NCBI GenBank assembly: GCA_030248195.1
Contig: JASAND010004221.1
Location: 1-64,000, forward strand
DNA: 64,000 nt
Direction: 5' to 3'
From: Trissonchulus latispiculum
Lineage: Eukaryota; Nematoda; Enoplea; Enoplida; Ironidae
Shown in pieces: positions 43,196 through 57,850 of this stretch (the stretch's first letter is position 1; each line of letters starts with the position of its first letter). Position numbers and translations under genes: made by a program. The notes under the pieces were generated by a model. It searched no databases and was not told where the DNA came from. It saw nothing but the letters and a program-made list of their open reading frames with translations.

Positions 43196-44216
43196 TAATA
43201 TTAGGCTTTACTTCTGGCCGTTTTTATTCTGAGTTGCCAGCGCAGAGTTTGTGACACCAATTTTTACTGTATGTTTTTGATGAAAGTTGCATTATATGCA
43301 TTAATTAAATTAATTAACTTAAGTTGTATATTTTGTGTAATTATTAATATTAATTGTTGATTAATTAATCAATTAATTGGGGACACAGAACTATGCTCAC
43401 AAATTGGTAACCTGCTACGGAAGAACTGCAGCTTGAATCAGTCCGGGTGGTGGCAGTTTCCGCGAATATGGGTTGTTCAGCTAAGCTGGTCCATGTTAGT
43501 GAGCTTTTAACCTAGCCCTACTGGCATTTATATACAACCTGCCCCTTCCATATTAACGTTTTAAAACCTAATCCTCTGTACATTTACAACCTAATTTCAC
43601 CCATATTGCATTTTTTCATGCTCCATCGGAGCATTTTTTATTCTTGTTTGACCTTTCCTGCTAATGGTTAAAAAATATTCAATTTTGAAAAGTGGGTTTT
43701 TTCCCGCCAACTCGCACCGGAGGGGTTTGATTAGTGGGGTATTATTATTACTTGCAAGGAAGCGCAAGAGATGCCCTACTTTTACATACAGTCTGCTTTA
43801 GTCTTTTAGATGGTTCCAGTTGTTCAGGATGGCCAGGCAAATTTTGCCAAATTTCGGCACTTGGACGAGTTGGACGGATCAAAAATTTTCGAAAATTTCA
43901 GAAGTCCTCCAAAAATTTTGCAGGGGAATGATTTTTGTGGAGCTGATTGTGGATAATGCAGCCTCTAGGGTTATTTTGGATGCTCTTCAAGATCCTATTA
44001 TAATAATATATTAGCTCATACCGGTAAGCCCACACAGCAGGTGGGTTCTTCCCCGCTTGACTATACGTCGTTTCGCAGAACCCCCACTATTTTTTGAGGT
44101 CCTCCCCCGTCGAAACAATCCATGTGCCCCACTGTATCGTTCGTTGAAATTGTTAATAATATGGTTAGCTGTGCATGTTTCAGAATTTGTGTTTGCATAT
44201 TGTAAGATTTCTCGTA

Positions 44217-44466
44217 ATGAAGGGTTCAGGGGATTTCCCCATTTACGGCAGGATGGTAGTTGGAGTCAGCCCATATGCTCAACGTGTGTACTATCATTGG
44301 CCGATGGGTCCTTTTACGAATGTATTTAAGCGCTACATCAAGGAAGATTTTTTCTGCTGGTCTGTTCCCTTAGCCTTGGGTGCTCTGGCTTATCTTTGGA
44401 TATCGAAAGAGCACGAAAAGTTGCGTTAAGAAAGGATCCGTTGAATCCTGGCGGTGGTCACTGAGG
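44217..44466 (+). pseudogene. UQCRQ: Disrupted mirror copy of UQCRQ
   Basis: Most of the left-arm protein is readable (VVGVSPYAQRVYYHWPMGPF onward). The N-terminus is altered (MKGSGDFPIYG instead of MKGPWDTPIYG), and small indels in the tail make it end early at KEHEKLR, losing about ten residues. Either sequence error or a decayed copy. Confidence 0.8.
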
Positions 44467-45039
44467 GATGACGTCTTGAGTCGAAATATTTTTCATAAAT
44501 GTTTGCAAGTTTTCAAGCTTAGACTGTGTAAAACTTTAATAATATCTGGATATGTTCTTGTAGAGTATGTAGACTGTGTGCAGTGTTGTTGAATGTTAAT
44601 TCATAATTGGGTGGCAAGGGAAAGATGTTTGTTGCAACGTATGGATCACTTAAGTTATCACCATGAGGATGAAGAAACATTTTCTGCCCGTACACCTGAA
44701 CTCTATGTTTTTGATTTAGTATATTTATAATTATAAATCTACATAGATTGAATAGAGAAGACGCTATGTTCTATTTCGGTGAATTGTGAAGTCGGTTTCA
44801 ATTGGACTTGCGTATAATGAGAAAGTAATTTCATTGCAGTAAAGATTTTACGTTAGTGATGTATAGTAAATAGTTACTGTTTTTCTTGTTGATAGATTCT
44901 CATAATTAACGTATCCCTGTGACAAGCGTACAGTGTTGGGTAGGATAAAACTAAGTAAGCAATGATTAAGACTGACTGTTTGGATAAGAGTATCAATTAC
45001 AGGAATATCCGTGATTCCAACCAACAGCTGATCTGATGG

Positions 45040-45440
45040 CTCCCAAATGGCAGGGATGCACCCTGGCATTTTTTTTAGGGTTTTGAAAGTGGGGGGAGGG
45101 CTTCGCCCCCGCCCTAGGGAGGGGGAAGTGGGGGGGGGGCGAGCCAAAAGTAAAATATACCGAAATTTTTAGCGAAAAATGAGCATTTTTAAGGTAAAAA
45201 CGCAAAAAATCGCTGTTTTTAAGCTTAAAATTAGCTTATAAGTCCATAAATTAGCTAAAAATTGAGAAAATTTTAGAAAATTTGACCTCAAAAACCTAAT
45301 TTTTTGACACTTTTGGGCGCCCCCAAAAAATGTGGGTGGGGGCTTGCCTAAATGTGGGGGGGGGGCTCCGGAAAAGGAGGGGGGAACCGAAAAGTGGGGC
45401 TTCCCTCCCCCACTAAAATGCCAGTGCACCCAGCATTTTT
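45040..45440. mobile_element. Mirror of element L1
   Basis: The L-family ends and the GAGGGCTTCGCCCCCGCCC hairpin (~45,097) are present in inverse orientation. Confidence 0.65.
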
Positions 45441-46171
45441 AAAAGGAGGGGCTCCACCTGGAAAAGTTATTTCTTTAGCCAGTCTCTGGAGGGGAGGGGT
45501 GGTATTGGTACCTATTACTTTGCAACGCAACGAAGAGTTTTTTGCTGCTACGACGCCGCTAAACTATATTTGGGATCAGCCTCCAACCAACGCGGACAAT
45601 ATCGGTACTGGAAATTTAAACCAATTTAGTACAATTTTCAGAACTTATGAAAAATCGGTAATGGAGACCTCTACAAATATTTGGATAAAAAATTAAGGGC
45701 ATTTCAAACGAGAAATAAGTAGGGCAGACCTTTGAGAAATTAAACAGCTTCGAAAGTTTAGAACACTTTAAAAAGAAAATGTTGGGTCTGCAGCAGCTCA
45801 CCTGATAAAAATTTATAAAACTTTTAAGGAGGAGTGAGATAGAAGAGCTCCGAAGATAGAGGCAACATCAAAACAAAGAAGTTGAAATATTGCTTGAAAT
45901 ATAGTACAACTTTTGTGAAATGGTTATCTGTCTCGCAGAAACGATTATTACATGATAGAATTTTGGGAAAGAATTCCGTTACTTTAGTTTGAATTTGAAG
46001 TTTTTAATGAAATGTGGCAAAATCTCAAGGTAGAATTTTATCAGGACAATGCTTAAACGGAAATACTCAATAGTTGAAATTGAAGAGTTGAAAGTTAAAT
46101 GTTATTCCAAACTGCCAAAGAGGGCGCTAGTTGTCTAAAAGTTATTGTTTGGCAGAATCTACAAAATGTTA

Positions 46172-47540
46172 AGGTGGTGGTATCCTTTTGTACAGTGCTT
46201 TAGTGGTGATTTTTTGAAACGCTATAACTTTCGCAATTTTGATTGTTGGAAAGATCTTTGTACATCGTTTTAAAGCTTATAATCTGTATACACATTCACA
46301 TGAGCATACGGAACTAGCCAAATTAAGAAAATAGCAAAATTCTCCAGCAAAATTCTCCTACATACTGACAGGCTGAATATAGAACCAAACATTTTTTGAA
46401 AATCAATTTCTCAAAACTAGTGGTAGCTTGCACCAAATCTGATTAAGGGTGGATTAGGCTAAGTAGCACTTAAGTAAGTGACACTAAAAGTTGGAACTTT
46501 ATTTCGTTACTGATACTTAACTAGTTGCCACTTAACTTACGTAGTAGTTCAAGTTAAGTATCAGCTTAAGTTTCTGATATTGTCGCCTTAGCCAATTGCG
46601 AAAGCGGAGTTGGCGATTAAGTGGCACTAAGTGCCAACATTGATACTTAAAGTCCTTGCACCAGCAAAGTTTGACTTTAAGTAGGTCGTTAAGTCAACCA
46701 AAGAAACTTAAGTTTCAGACCGATGAAGATTAATATAGTGATACTTAAGTAGCGTTGGTACAACGACTTAAGTCCCATTGGTGCTAGCCGTCGTAGAATC
46801 GACTAAAATTTCTTTTTGTGCCAAAATATGAAGAACATGTAGGCCGAGTAACATTTTTTGGATTTGGCCCAACAAGCCTCAGTGCTCCAGAAAATCTGGC
46901 AAATGTACGATGGCACGAAATTCCTCAACTGTGTTCAGTTTTCTCACAACTGAAGATGTTTTAGCTCAATCCGAGAAAAGTGTCCGTCCGCAATAGGGCG
47001 AATTTTATCCTACCAAAATCTCGAATCCATTTCTGAGAATCTATCTTCAAATTAAAATTATCGCAGTTTTTCAAACTGGTTTTTCGGCCAAATCTAGCTT
47101 CAAGAAATGAATGTCACTTAATAGGTATTAATAAAATGTGCTATTAGACCGCCTATCGATTCATTATAAATAAACGAAAATTATCCGTACGATTTCGCTG
47201 TAATTTTGAAAAAACTAATTTCGTCAAAATGGCCGTTTTTGACCCCCAAAATTGTTTTTGGCTTATACCGACTTAATCACTAGAAATAGCTCGAAGGTTG
47301 TAAAAAGCAAAAATGTTAATTTTAGTACCCTCTTTCCAGCCGCATTCGATTGTATCGACTACCTACTGAGAGTATAATGCCAAAAACCAGAAATTGATCT
47401 TTCCACCTAAAATTGCACAGCAGGACTGGTCCCAGAATGTTAAGGAGTACCAAAATAATATATCTAGAATGTTTCGTCCACTTTCATAAAGAATTCGAGC
47501 TTGTAAGGTCAAATATACACAAAAGGATACCACCACTTAA
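46172..47540. mobile_element. Mirror of element W with nested R'
   Basis: TTAAGGTGGTGGTATCC at the left and GATACCACCACTTAAGG at the right bound the copy. The CTTAAG-dense R' lies at 46,425-46,800. Confidence 0.65.
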
Positions 47541-47629
47541 GGACAGGCAGAAGAAGACTTAGGAAAGACTTCACGTAGTAGAAACAGGAAGAACAAAACT
47601 AATCGTATATAGCAGCACCACGCCAATGT

Positions 47630-47905
47630 CCCAAACTAAGGGCCTTTTCGCGAATGAGTTAAACTAGTTAAAAGTAACTCGATCCTTTTCTTGAATGAGT
47701 TAAATTTAACGCTCTCTTATTCATGAAAAGAGTGAAAAAAGTTCAGAAAATTGACTCTACTCTTTTTGCAAATCACTCATGGAGTTAAAAATATGTGGGG
47801 TTAAAATTTAACTCCGTTCTTTTCGCGAATGGATTAAATTTAACTTTGGCCTAACTCTGCTTCATGCATTTCTATACCATTTTAACCCGCTTTTAACTAC
47901 GCGGG
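47630..47905. mobile_element. Mirror of repeat Q
   Basis: CTTTTCGCGAATGAGTTAA-type units and the closing AACCCGCTTTTAACTACGCGGGTT hairpin region mirror 15,425-15,715. Confidence 0.5.
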
Positions 47906-48528
47906 TTACAGAGTTAAGACCTTCTGTAAGCAGTGCGCAGTTGCAGTCGTAAAAATTGTGTTTGTTCGCTTGTTGAGGGATTTAAAACCGTCATATTTAA
48001 AACAGGGTTCGTTGAAATAAGCTTCAGATATACAATTAACTTGCTACACATTACATTAGGCGTGAATAGTATCAAGTGACAACGTTCATTTACTGGACAA
48101 AGTTGCAAAATTGTGCAATAATTTGACTGTCTCATTGCACTGACAACCTTTTTATATGAATATTACGAATTTATACAAATTGTCATCTCAATAAATGGCA
48201 GATTGCACACTTTATCCAATGAGACAAGTTTCCGTTGCCCCAAGTTTCGTTGTTCAATTTTATTGGCTGTTATTCGATTCAATTGATTCGCTGCTATTTG
48301 ATTGGCTGAATTATTCTACCGTTATCTCTACAAGCTATACATTCTATTTCAGCTTGCGCGCCAATTTGTGGCTTGTCTGGTGCTTCGTGCGCTTTGGCAA
48401 CCTAATTTTTTAGTTTTAGTCTTGTGCTCTGTCGGGTAGGATGAGCTGTCTTTGCCCCATTTTATCAGCGGCTTTCCCCACTGTCTGACTATCTAAACAT
48501 TTTATTAATTTTAAGTAGTGGATTGAAC

Positions 48529-51500
48529 ATGTCGTTGGATAATCTTCGCAATTTAGTTACAGTAAGTGGAGACTTATGCTGCCGAGATACGCGAAAATGA
48601 TAGCAGTTGTTTAGGAAAGCCCCGTGCAAACATACAATGTAAGAACTGCAGCGCTATGTTTTTTAATTTGATTCTTTCTTGTGCGAAGTAGATTCCCTTG
48701 GCCTTTTGGCTTCGGTACTCGTTAAGCATTAATTGCTCTTCTCTTACGTAGGGACAGAGCAACTTTCAAGATTCCAAGTCTAGCTCAGATGGATTCTTGA
48801 AATAGAGCCTCTTGTGACCCCAGCACTTCCTCAGAGGGAAGGCTAACCGCGTTGGGGGAGTGACCCACCTTATTTCCTTACTATTGTTCTATTGCTTGAT
48901 TCATCTACGCTGATGAATACTTCCTCCCTGTTATCAGAAAAACGTCTACAACGAGGATTAAATGAGAACATTTATCGGAAATTTGAAGTTTGAAGTTGCA
49001 AGAGTATTCAGTGAATTGATAAAGCTGAAACTAACTGGGGCCGATATTGTAAAGCTTCCAACCGTGGTTTTAATGTGACCGTCTTCTGCAATACTTTTTG
49101 AACACTATAACTACGTTTACAAACATTCACGTCATATAGCGAAACTGGCAAAATAGGTTGGGTTTATGACAAACCAGCTATATAAATATAGATAGTCGAT
49201 CTTTGAACATTGATTTTTCTAAATTGCTGAATTTACCGAGCTTTTGATATGGAGCATATGTGTACAGAGGGACATTTGTTTTTATTTGACAGCTCTTCAG
49301 AAAATTTGCCAAATGTGCCAAAAGTACGGTGACAAGAGCCATGTTCGCATTGAGTTTTTTCGTAACTGGAGAAGTTTTAGCTGAAATTAAGGAAAAACCC
49401 CTCCGTCATAGTGCCAATTTTTATCCTGCCAAAATCACGATAATCCATTGGGTGATTTTCGAAAAATTGATGTTGAAAACAAAATAATTCAGTTTTGTTC
49501 AAGAGATCCATGTTCGTTTAGTGTTTATTTTGAGTTTCAGTCGGCAGCAGACTCAATCGTTGAAGCTGGCGAATCTGCACGATATGCCCGACTGGTTGAG
49601 CATTTCAGAGAGGCTGCGTCAATGCTGTCGTCCTGGCAGCAATTGCTGCAGACCAGCCTCCATTGTGCATTGCCATTGTCGCCAACTCGGCGTCCGACAG
49701 CGCTCTCTTTCCTCCGTCTCAGATGGTAGCGATACAGAAGGTTCCTGGATCCGCACAAAAGGCAAAGACTCGAGGCTATCAGCTTCACCATTGTTAAGCC
49801 ATCGGACAGCTCTAGTTAGTTTAGTGCTTGTTTTGTTGACTAGGTTTTTGTTCTTCTGCTTGGTTGATGAAGCCGCAAAAAACCCCTAATGCTTCAGCTC
49901 GTTGGGTGTCCGTTTGGTACCATATTCTGCCCTGATAAAATAATTTAGAAAACCGCATATTTAAATGTCCCGGCTTCGCCTGGATTTTTACTTAACAATT
50001 CTTGCTTTTTTATCACTGAATCTGCTTATTTTTTAATTAAAAGCTATTTTTTCCCGAATGCTATAGAATTAGCGCAATTTTTAGCACATTTTTAGAAACT
50101 TTTTAAAATGTCTCGCCTCGAGGGCCCAAAGAGCCTCCAAGAACATTCCCTTGAATGCCTAGGTAGAATAGCTCACAAATGCCGATTATCTACCACTTTA
50201 AGTTTTCCTTCGTTATTTAGAAGCAGCATCAGTATTGGTTGATTTCTATGATCCCATATTATTGTTTTTTAATTTTAGAGCGACTCATGTTCAGCAACGT
50301 AATTGGCTTGGAGAGTGCCAAGGCTGCTCAGTGAAGCGATAATTATTCCAACCAAATTTCCTCAACTGTTTGCATCAGAGCATGGCGGTGGTTTGAAACC
50401 TTGGCAGTGTGTTCTTCTTTATGGACCACCTGGAACAGGTATATATATATAGGTCTTTGTTTGCATCGGTTGATATATATGTCCTCAAGGAAAGGATGTA
50501 GAAAATTAGGGAAAATTGGACATAGGGTATCCATTTTCAACGCAGCCCATCTTTACATCACTTGGCTTTGGCTTTTGCATTATTTGGAGAACATAGTCAA
50601 GTAGTCTACAGTACTCGTCAATAGTGTTATGCATTTAAATTAATTTAATAGCAAGTTTGTTTAACAACAGATTCATAGATTTTGTTTTGTTGTAGGGAAG
50701 TCGCGTTTAGCTGAAGCAGTTGTGGGAGAAATTGACTCAGTCTTCTGAAGTTTCATCCTCTGATCTCACTTCAGTTGGAGTGGTGAAAGCGAAAAGCTGA
50801 TTAGGGATCTATTTACGTCTGTGAAACACGTCACTGTTGGATAAGAGAGGGGGAAGGAGAATGTCCATCGACGATGTAGTCACTTACAAAGTCCGGAGAA
50901 AGTAAAATTGTCCAGAATCAGGTTTTTGGAAAAAAAAGGTTTTTAAAAAGATTAGGTTTTTTCTCGGAGACAGGAAACGTAAAAAATGTAGTTTTTTAAA
51001 CATTCGGGATTTTTTAAATAATTGCTAATATGAGCAGTTGAACATACAATTATGAACTAAATATTTAATTTTGTAGTTTTAAGTAGTTACATAATATACA
51101 GTAAAGCAAATTTATTTCCAAAAAGGGGTGACGAAATTGGCTTTCACAGACATCAGTGAAACTTAACCTCTCTTTCAAGTAAAAGCATTTGCCTAGCCTC
51201 CTGGTGGTTTTTGTTATTAACTTTGAGTCCTATTTGGACAAAGGGGGGGGGGCACCAATACACTCCTAATTTTAACATGTAGTTGAAAATCTAGTGTGGC
51301 CTATGTTTGAACATGTTTTTATTTCATTCAGGGGTTTTTTACTGTCCTATCCGCGAAATACATTGCCCAAGTATAGATTTGTGTGATGGGGATGTTCTGA
51401 AATCAGTTATTTTGCTCTGTTCTTGAAACTATTTTGTTTGCTGTAATCAATCTAAGGTCATGTATACCTGATTTTACATGTTTTCAGACAAGAAACCATT

Positions 51501-53376
51501 ATCAGGTTTCTAGAAGGCGTCGATTATTTTTGTCGATGAAATTGACTCATTGTGCCGGTCGCGATCTTCGCGAGAAGGAGAGCACTCGACGAGTGAAAAC
51601 GGAACTCTTGGTTCAGATCCAGCGGCTGCAGGAAGATGATATTGTTAAAGTGAACTGAATTTGATTGTTTTATAAAACGTTGTAGGAGGTATTCTATAAC
51701 TTAGATGTAAACTATTTTGTCGGACATCAAACGGAATACAGGTGGATGTAAGTAGAATTATCGAAGAAGTTCCCTCAGTGAAAAATTGGACAAATTGAAC
51801 AGCTTATTACAATAGATAGATAGGTAGAGACACGCAGGAAATTGCGACATCAAGCTTAAACTATTCCTTGCAGGGTTACAAACATAGTCTCTATCCTTGG
51901 AAATGACGTGCTGCTTCTGTTGCTTATAGCCATCTTGTTTTAGCTGCAAACCATCTTTTATTTAAAATTTAAAATTTACGAAGCCAGCGATTTTCTCAAG
52001 TTATGCCAAATTAAATGTCGTATCAACAAGCTACAACAAAATGGTTTGTAGCCCCAGAAGTATGTAGCAAAAGCAAGTCATGAACTTTCCAACGATACAG
52101 AAGTGATGTTATGGTGTTCTCGTCTCCACTGTTAACGTTGTCCAATTTTTCTTAGGGAATTTACTTAACTTGATCACACTGTGTCGGGCCAATAGGTACA
52201 TCCTCTAAACTTAGATCTAAAGAAGCATTATATAGTCTACAAAGTTCTGTATGAGCACTGTTGCGAGGCGTTTTCAGTCTTGTGTTTTCTTCAAGGCATT
52301 CTTTGTTTGTGCTACAAACTGTCCTAGAGAAATTGGATCCTGCCTTCATACGACGATTTCAAAAGCGAATTTTTTATTTCGCTGCCTGATAAACCAACTC
52401 GCATTAAAATGTTACAGTCGTTTTTTTCGTTAGCAAATTATTTCTTATGGATTTATCTATTATTAGTCAATCTAGGTACTGATTTAGAAATGTATATGAA
52501 GTGAATAATTGTGATGCGCTTTAATAATTTTGATTGCAATTTGCTATGATCTAGAACTTGAAATTGTGTTAAACTGCGTAATTAATTTGCCAAAAGCCTT
52601 CTGAACTTTTTGAGTCTCTTTATGCTATGGTCACATCTTAGTCCACAAGTACTCTGCTGCTTTATTTTAGTGTGGCGATTAGTGAAGATGAGTGGGCTTG
52701 GTTGGGCGATCATACAGAGGGTTTCAGTGGCTGCGATCTGAGTTATCTCGCCAAAGAGGTTCAGTACATGCCTATCAGACGTCTCACAGAAGCCACCCAT
52801 TGGGTTCTAATTGATGATCAGTTTGAGCCGTGTGCTCCTGATACACCATTTTGCTTGCCGGTACGGTTTCACTGTTTTTGTGGTATATATCAGAATACAA
52901 AAACTTGGTCCTAGCTTGCTGTAGGCGTGAAACATTAAAAAATGGTTGGGTATAGCGTTTTTGGGCTTTTTTTTTAGTTGTAAGTACAATGACGAATAAG
53001 ACACAGCTTTGCCCTTTTTTCAGCCTGTCGTCAACTGTAATTTGTAGTTGTTGTTTCACCAATCAGCACTTTTTATCAATTACCGCTTTTAGTATAATCT
53101 ACTGTTAGTGTTGTTATCAATTCCACCAAGTGTTGTTATCAATTCCACCAAGTTTATCGATATTTGAATTTTTCATTTTGTAAGAAAATAGATGCGTGTA
53201 TTTTGTATTTATATATTTCAGGCGACAATCTCCAGCTTACCTCATGGACGGATTCGGTTGCCCTCTGTGTCTTTTGATGACTTTGAAACTGCTCTAAGTG
53301 CAATCTCAGCAACCGTAACGAAGTCTCATTTAAAATTTTTGAAGACTTTACTGCTTCTTTTGGTGTAACTGGTTAA
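48529..53376 (+). pseudogene. VPS4: Disrupted mirror copy of the VPS4-like gene
   Basis: All eight exons are present in mirrored order, but nearly all are damaged. Exon 1 loses bases at GTTACAGTAAG. Exon 3 lacks two bases (GCTGCTCAGTGAAG). Exon 4 has a stop after GTCTTC. Exon 5 loses bases around TTTCTAGAAGG. Exon 6 is broken at CTGTCCTAGAG. Only the [11 protein letters not shown] exon (52,671-52,860) reads cleanly. As written it cannot encode an ATPase. The damage is indel-rich and spread evenly, which looks more like sequence error than selection-free decay. Confidence 0.85.
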
Positions 53377-53534
53377 CTGTGTGTATTTGTAAAATCTCAT
53401 CGTTATTAGTGGTTTAGAAACTTGTAGAAAAAAGTGATAAAATCAATTCAAGCTTTGATTAGACAAAACAGGTGGGCATACAAGATCACATCAATAATTT
53501 GGATCAGTTCAACATTGTTTTATGGCTATGTAAC

Positions 53535-53906
53535 TCAGTTCTGGAAAGGCCCTGTTAAGTTTAACCCCGTATAGATGTGATTAGTGCTGAGAAGTTTGCA
53601 ATTTGGCATCCCCAAGTCTGCAGTTGCTGTGACATTGTATTCGACTGCCCAGCAATTAGCAGCAAATTCACATAGCACTCGGCAATGTCTCCAACTCTGA
53701 GCAAAGGTCATGCAAGCTTGAACACCTTCCATGAGCGCCGGATAGAAGTAATTCATTGTTTTTCCAACAACTGGTGAATGCCATTCACAATCTGGAACAG
53801 CAGATTTATAAAGTTCAAGCGGTATAAAATGGAAAACCCTTAGTCTTGAAATGTTTATGTTGTTAGGTCTCACTAATGTAGTTAATCTGTGAACGTGAAA
53901 CCACAT
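53535..53906 (-). pseudogene. Mirror copy of the PAN-like ORF, 3' end changed
   Basis: It is identical in reading to the left ORF up to NLTG. A frame change then replaces the left-arm end (AFPELSYIAIKQC) with PFQN, losing the last cysteine. Confidence 0.75.
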
Positions 53907-54144
53907 CCTTTTGGAATGTCCAAATATGGAACTTGTCCGACTTAAAACTTATTGGCCTTGGCCTTAGCGTAATCCTATTTAAGGTCCTCAGGGATTGTGG
54001 GTGTGGGCGCCTCAGGGGGGTCCCGAATCAGCTGGTTCAATCAACGATCGAAGTAACACAACTTTGATGGTAAGGTACCAACCAATTTGGCGCGAATGTC
54101 TGAATATCACGTGATTTTTATATCAGGTAGTGCGCACTTAAGGC

Positions 54145-56332
54145 GGTGATTCCTTTTGGGCACATATTGTTACTTGGCGGCGTAAATCAAGATGAAATTT
54201 GATGAAACTTTCCGAAATAAGTTCTTTTAGCGTTCTAACACCCTCCGCGCAATCCCGATTCAAAAATTCGAGATTTCCGGGCAGAGTGGTTTTTCCCAAT
54301 TTCTGAACGTTTGGCAGCTGCTATACGGGTATGACTATATTCATTCGAAAGATCTGATTGAGCTTCACATTTGCTTTTTAAAGCAAGTTTCTAACTTTTC
54401 TCTACCGTGAGATAGCCGATTTTCTTGTTTTGGCGTAAAAAATTGTCATTTTTGCAGAAATCAAATAATCCATCATTTCTTGAACTACGCAAGCCGTAAA
54501 ATCAAACTAAGGGCGTCGATCTGAAGGTCTCACAGGGACAAATTATCCGATTCATGACCGTCTTCCAACTGCTATCCTGTAGGCTGCTATCATAAAAAAT
54601 GTAGTTTTTGCAAAAACACGACCAATTTTCTTCCAAAGATTGTGGAGCATTCACCATGCAAGTTGGAGGGCTGCTACTGAACAAATGTGTCTTGCACAAA
54701 TATACCCAGGGACGATTTTTTAGTTGCCCCGATTACTGCTTTCTAGCTACTTGACAAATTTGGAAAGAAGTAGGCAAAATACAGGTTACGCACACATTTC
54801 AGCTTATTTCTCTTTAACGAAGAGAGATTTCACAATAAATAAATAATCGTCCCCAGCTATTTGATGGAGGTATCGAATGATATAAACGATGTCTCGCGAA
54901 AAAATTTACTTGAGTCTGCAAAAATTCTGGAAAATTATACTTCTGCTAAAATGTGTTAGAAATATTTTTGAAAAACAACACATTAGTTTCATCGTATGCA
55001 TTAAAAGAGAAAATGTCAAGCTACATTTTGATATAAAAATGGCTTCTTAACTCCAAGTAATGAATGGTAATAATGGGTGCAAACTTTATGTGACCAAAGG
55101 GAATCACCATCTTAAGGGGGGTCAATTTTTCGACCATCTCCGATTTCGCTGATTTTCACATATAATGATCTTTGAGTGGGATATTTTAACGAGTTTCAAG
55201 TGGAGCTCGTATCTCTTACGGTTGTTGGTAATTTCACCTCAAAAGTTGAGGTCACGTATGTAAACACAGAAAACAGAAAAAGTGGTGATTTTTTCTTGCG
55301 CCAAAAGATCTCTCGATGAACGTTCATGAAATTGTACAATTTTGTATTTAGATTGTAGCTACGACAATGAACTGCGGTACGCTGGAAGTAGAATTTTGAG
55401 TTTGACCCCTAAAATTTTTAAAAATTTTTTATTTGTCGCAAACTGTGAAAAATCGTCAAATTTCAACGTTTCTTGCAGCTGAAAAGTGGGGTCTTCTGAA
55501 ACAATTGTAAAATACTCTAATTCAAAGGCCTAAATCAAACTTCTAACTCCAGGAGTTCCGTAGTATTTGAATTGGCGGTTCCAATGATACCAATGGATCC
55601 ATTGTATCCTTTACCAGTTTCGAGATCTTTTTGGCGCAAAAATGGCAATTTTTAGCAAAATTTTTAAAATTTCGGTTTTTTCGAAAACTTGGTTAAATTC
55701 CGTCAACTGTATGGTCCTAAACTGCCTATTTTCTATTCCAACTTGTGTATCCATGTCTTCGGATCTAATTGCAGCTTGAATTATGCTGATGGCGACGTCC
55801 AGTACTTCTCAGCGTGCCAAACGAGACCCTCGAACCCCGAATTTCTCAAAACAGCTATTTCTAAAATTTTTCAAAATATGGCATATGATACATCAATCGA
55901 GAGCTCTCATTGCAGGGATGAATTCTTTTCATAGAACCATGGGTTGGAAATGCCTCTATTTTAAGTTAACCGCTGTTAAATGTTTCATTACATCAGGAGG
56001 AATAAGGGCCTTGTTTCTCCGAGAAATTTTTTAGAGAAGCTTCTGGTCGGCTGGAAATTGTACGTAAATGCTTTTCTTAATAGTTTTCAAAGATGTATAA
56101 CAAAATAAGCTAAAAACAAAGTTGATTTGCGAAAATTTGCATCAGTTGGCTGCAGCACCCTTGTGCTGGCTCATATTCAAATTGCACACAGTTGATGGCT
56201 CGTAACTTACGGAGAACTGAACAAAACAACTCAAAATTTAAACTTGATATGCACGACATATGTGGCTAACTTATGTGTGAAAACGAGCGAAATCCGTCTC
56301 CTAAAAATTTTTAATGATGGACCCCCCTTAAA
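54145..56332. mobile_element. Mirror of the TTAA elements O2 and O1
   Basis: The order is reversed (O2' 54,145-55,112, O1' 55,118-56,332), with the shared CTTAAG at ~55,112-55,117 kept. Confidence 0.7.
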
Positions 56333-56744
56333 TTTAAAAATATGTATAACTAAACTCCTAAGATAGAATGTTCATGTACTGTAAGCTTAAACCTAAACAC
56401 AGAGTTAAACTATTTTTAACTCGGCTTGCTTAAACCTTAAACCTTCCAGTGTGAATGTGAACGCTTCGACATGAATAACCTAGATTAACCTTAAGTCTTA
56501 AATAAACAATAAACCATAAACCTTTGTGCAGTGTGAACCGTGCCTTTATGTTTTTATTTTATTTTAATAAGATAATATTTTGCGTGCATTAGGCATGTTT
56601 GATTAAATCTTCCTTGGAGTCTTTTCCCTTGTGGGATAGGCAACTGGACACTAAAAAATAAGTATATAAGAGAAGTTAGCTTCAGCCATGTGCAAAAACT
56701 GAAAACGGCACTTTCTGAGCAAATGAGCAGCCTATCATTAAGAG

Positions 56745-57390
56745 TCCAGTAATTTATTCCTTAATATTATAGGAGAAGAGTAAGCCACTAGAGGGCTTCT
56801 CTTCTTGGCATTACGTAATGGTGCTCCGACCACAATAGCAAATGTTCCCCCGTTTGGGTGGGGGGGGGGTCGACAAGCATACCCCCTCCCGTTTGGTGGG
56901 GGGTATGCAAAAGGGGTCCCCGTTTGGTGGGGGGGGGGGGGTAGGCAGAATGGGGTCCCCGTTTAGCGGGGGGGAGTCGCCAAGTCAGGCTAAGATTGGA
57001 TGAATCTGATTGGCTGTTGTTAGCGCCCCCCCCACCAAACAGGGGACCTTTTTATCTGTCTACCCCCACTAAACGGGGACCTCTTTGCATACCCCCCCCA
57101 CCAAACGGGGACCTCTCTTTGCTACCCCCCACCAAACAGGGGACCCTTCCTCGAATAGAACAAAAACTACCGTAATCCTCTGCACTACCCCCCCCACCAA
57201 ACGGGGACCTCTTTTCTGCTACCCCCCCCACCAAACGGAGGGGGTGCTATGTCGAAAAGAGCCCCCCACCAAACGGGGGAACATTCGCGCATTGTGGTCG
57301 GAGGTCCGTTACGCTATGCCAAGTCGAGTTGCCCTCTAGCGGCTTACTCTTCTTCTTATAGATAGTTCAATTATGCACTCTTGCTATTAT
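56745..57390. mobile_element. Mirror of fold-back element N
   Basis: The ends AAGAGTAAGCC / GGCTTACTCTTCTTC and the CCCCGTTTGGTGGGG-type array are preserved in reverse, with different homopolymer lengths. Confidence 0.8.
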
Positions 57391-57772
57391 TGTATACGTT
57401 TCATAAAATTATGAAGTGTTTAATCTTACGTAAAAATTAACCAACGTTATTTGAGCGGCTGCCATGAAATTATGAAGTGTTTAATCTTACGTAAAAATTA
57501 ACCAACGTTATTTGGGAGGCTGCTATGAATTTTCATGTGAGTTGATCACTGCTGAGCAATTGCTGGGGTGCATCAAGTTGTAGCCTCACAGCTTGACGCA
57601 CTGACAAACATTACGCGTCACGTCAATATGAATCAATCAGCGAAAGTTGAGCTGACCTGGATCCCCGAGTTGGATTTTCCAAAACATGATACAATAGTCA
57701 AATTCAGCATAATAGCAGAATTTTAGCTAATTTTGATCAATTATAGTATGCCACAGTTTGAAAGTTAAAAAG

Positions 57773-57850
57773 CTTACGCTGGAACTGACAGAAGCAATAC
57801 GGGCTACAATGGCCGCAGCAATGGCAAAGCAGTAACACACCACTTTCATA
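57773..57850 (-). CDS. Mirror copy of the signal-peptide exon
   Basis: On the minus strand it reads MKVVCYCFAIAAAIVARIAS followed by the GTAAGC donor, unchanged from 5,426-5,497. It is one of the few undamaged right-arm coding pieces. Confidence 0.4.
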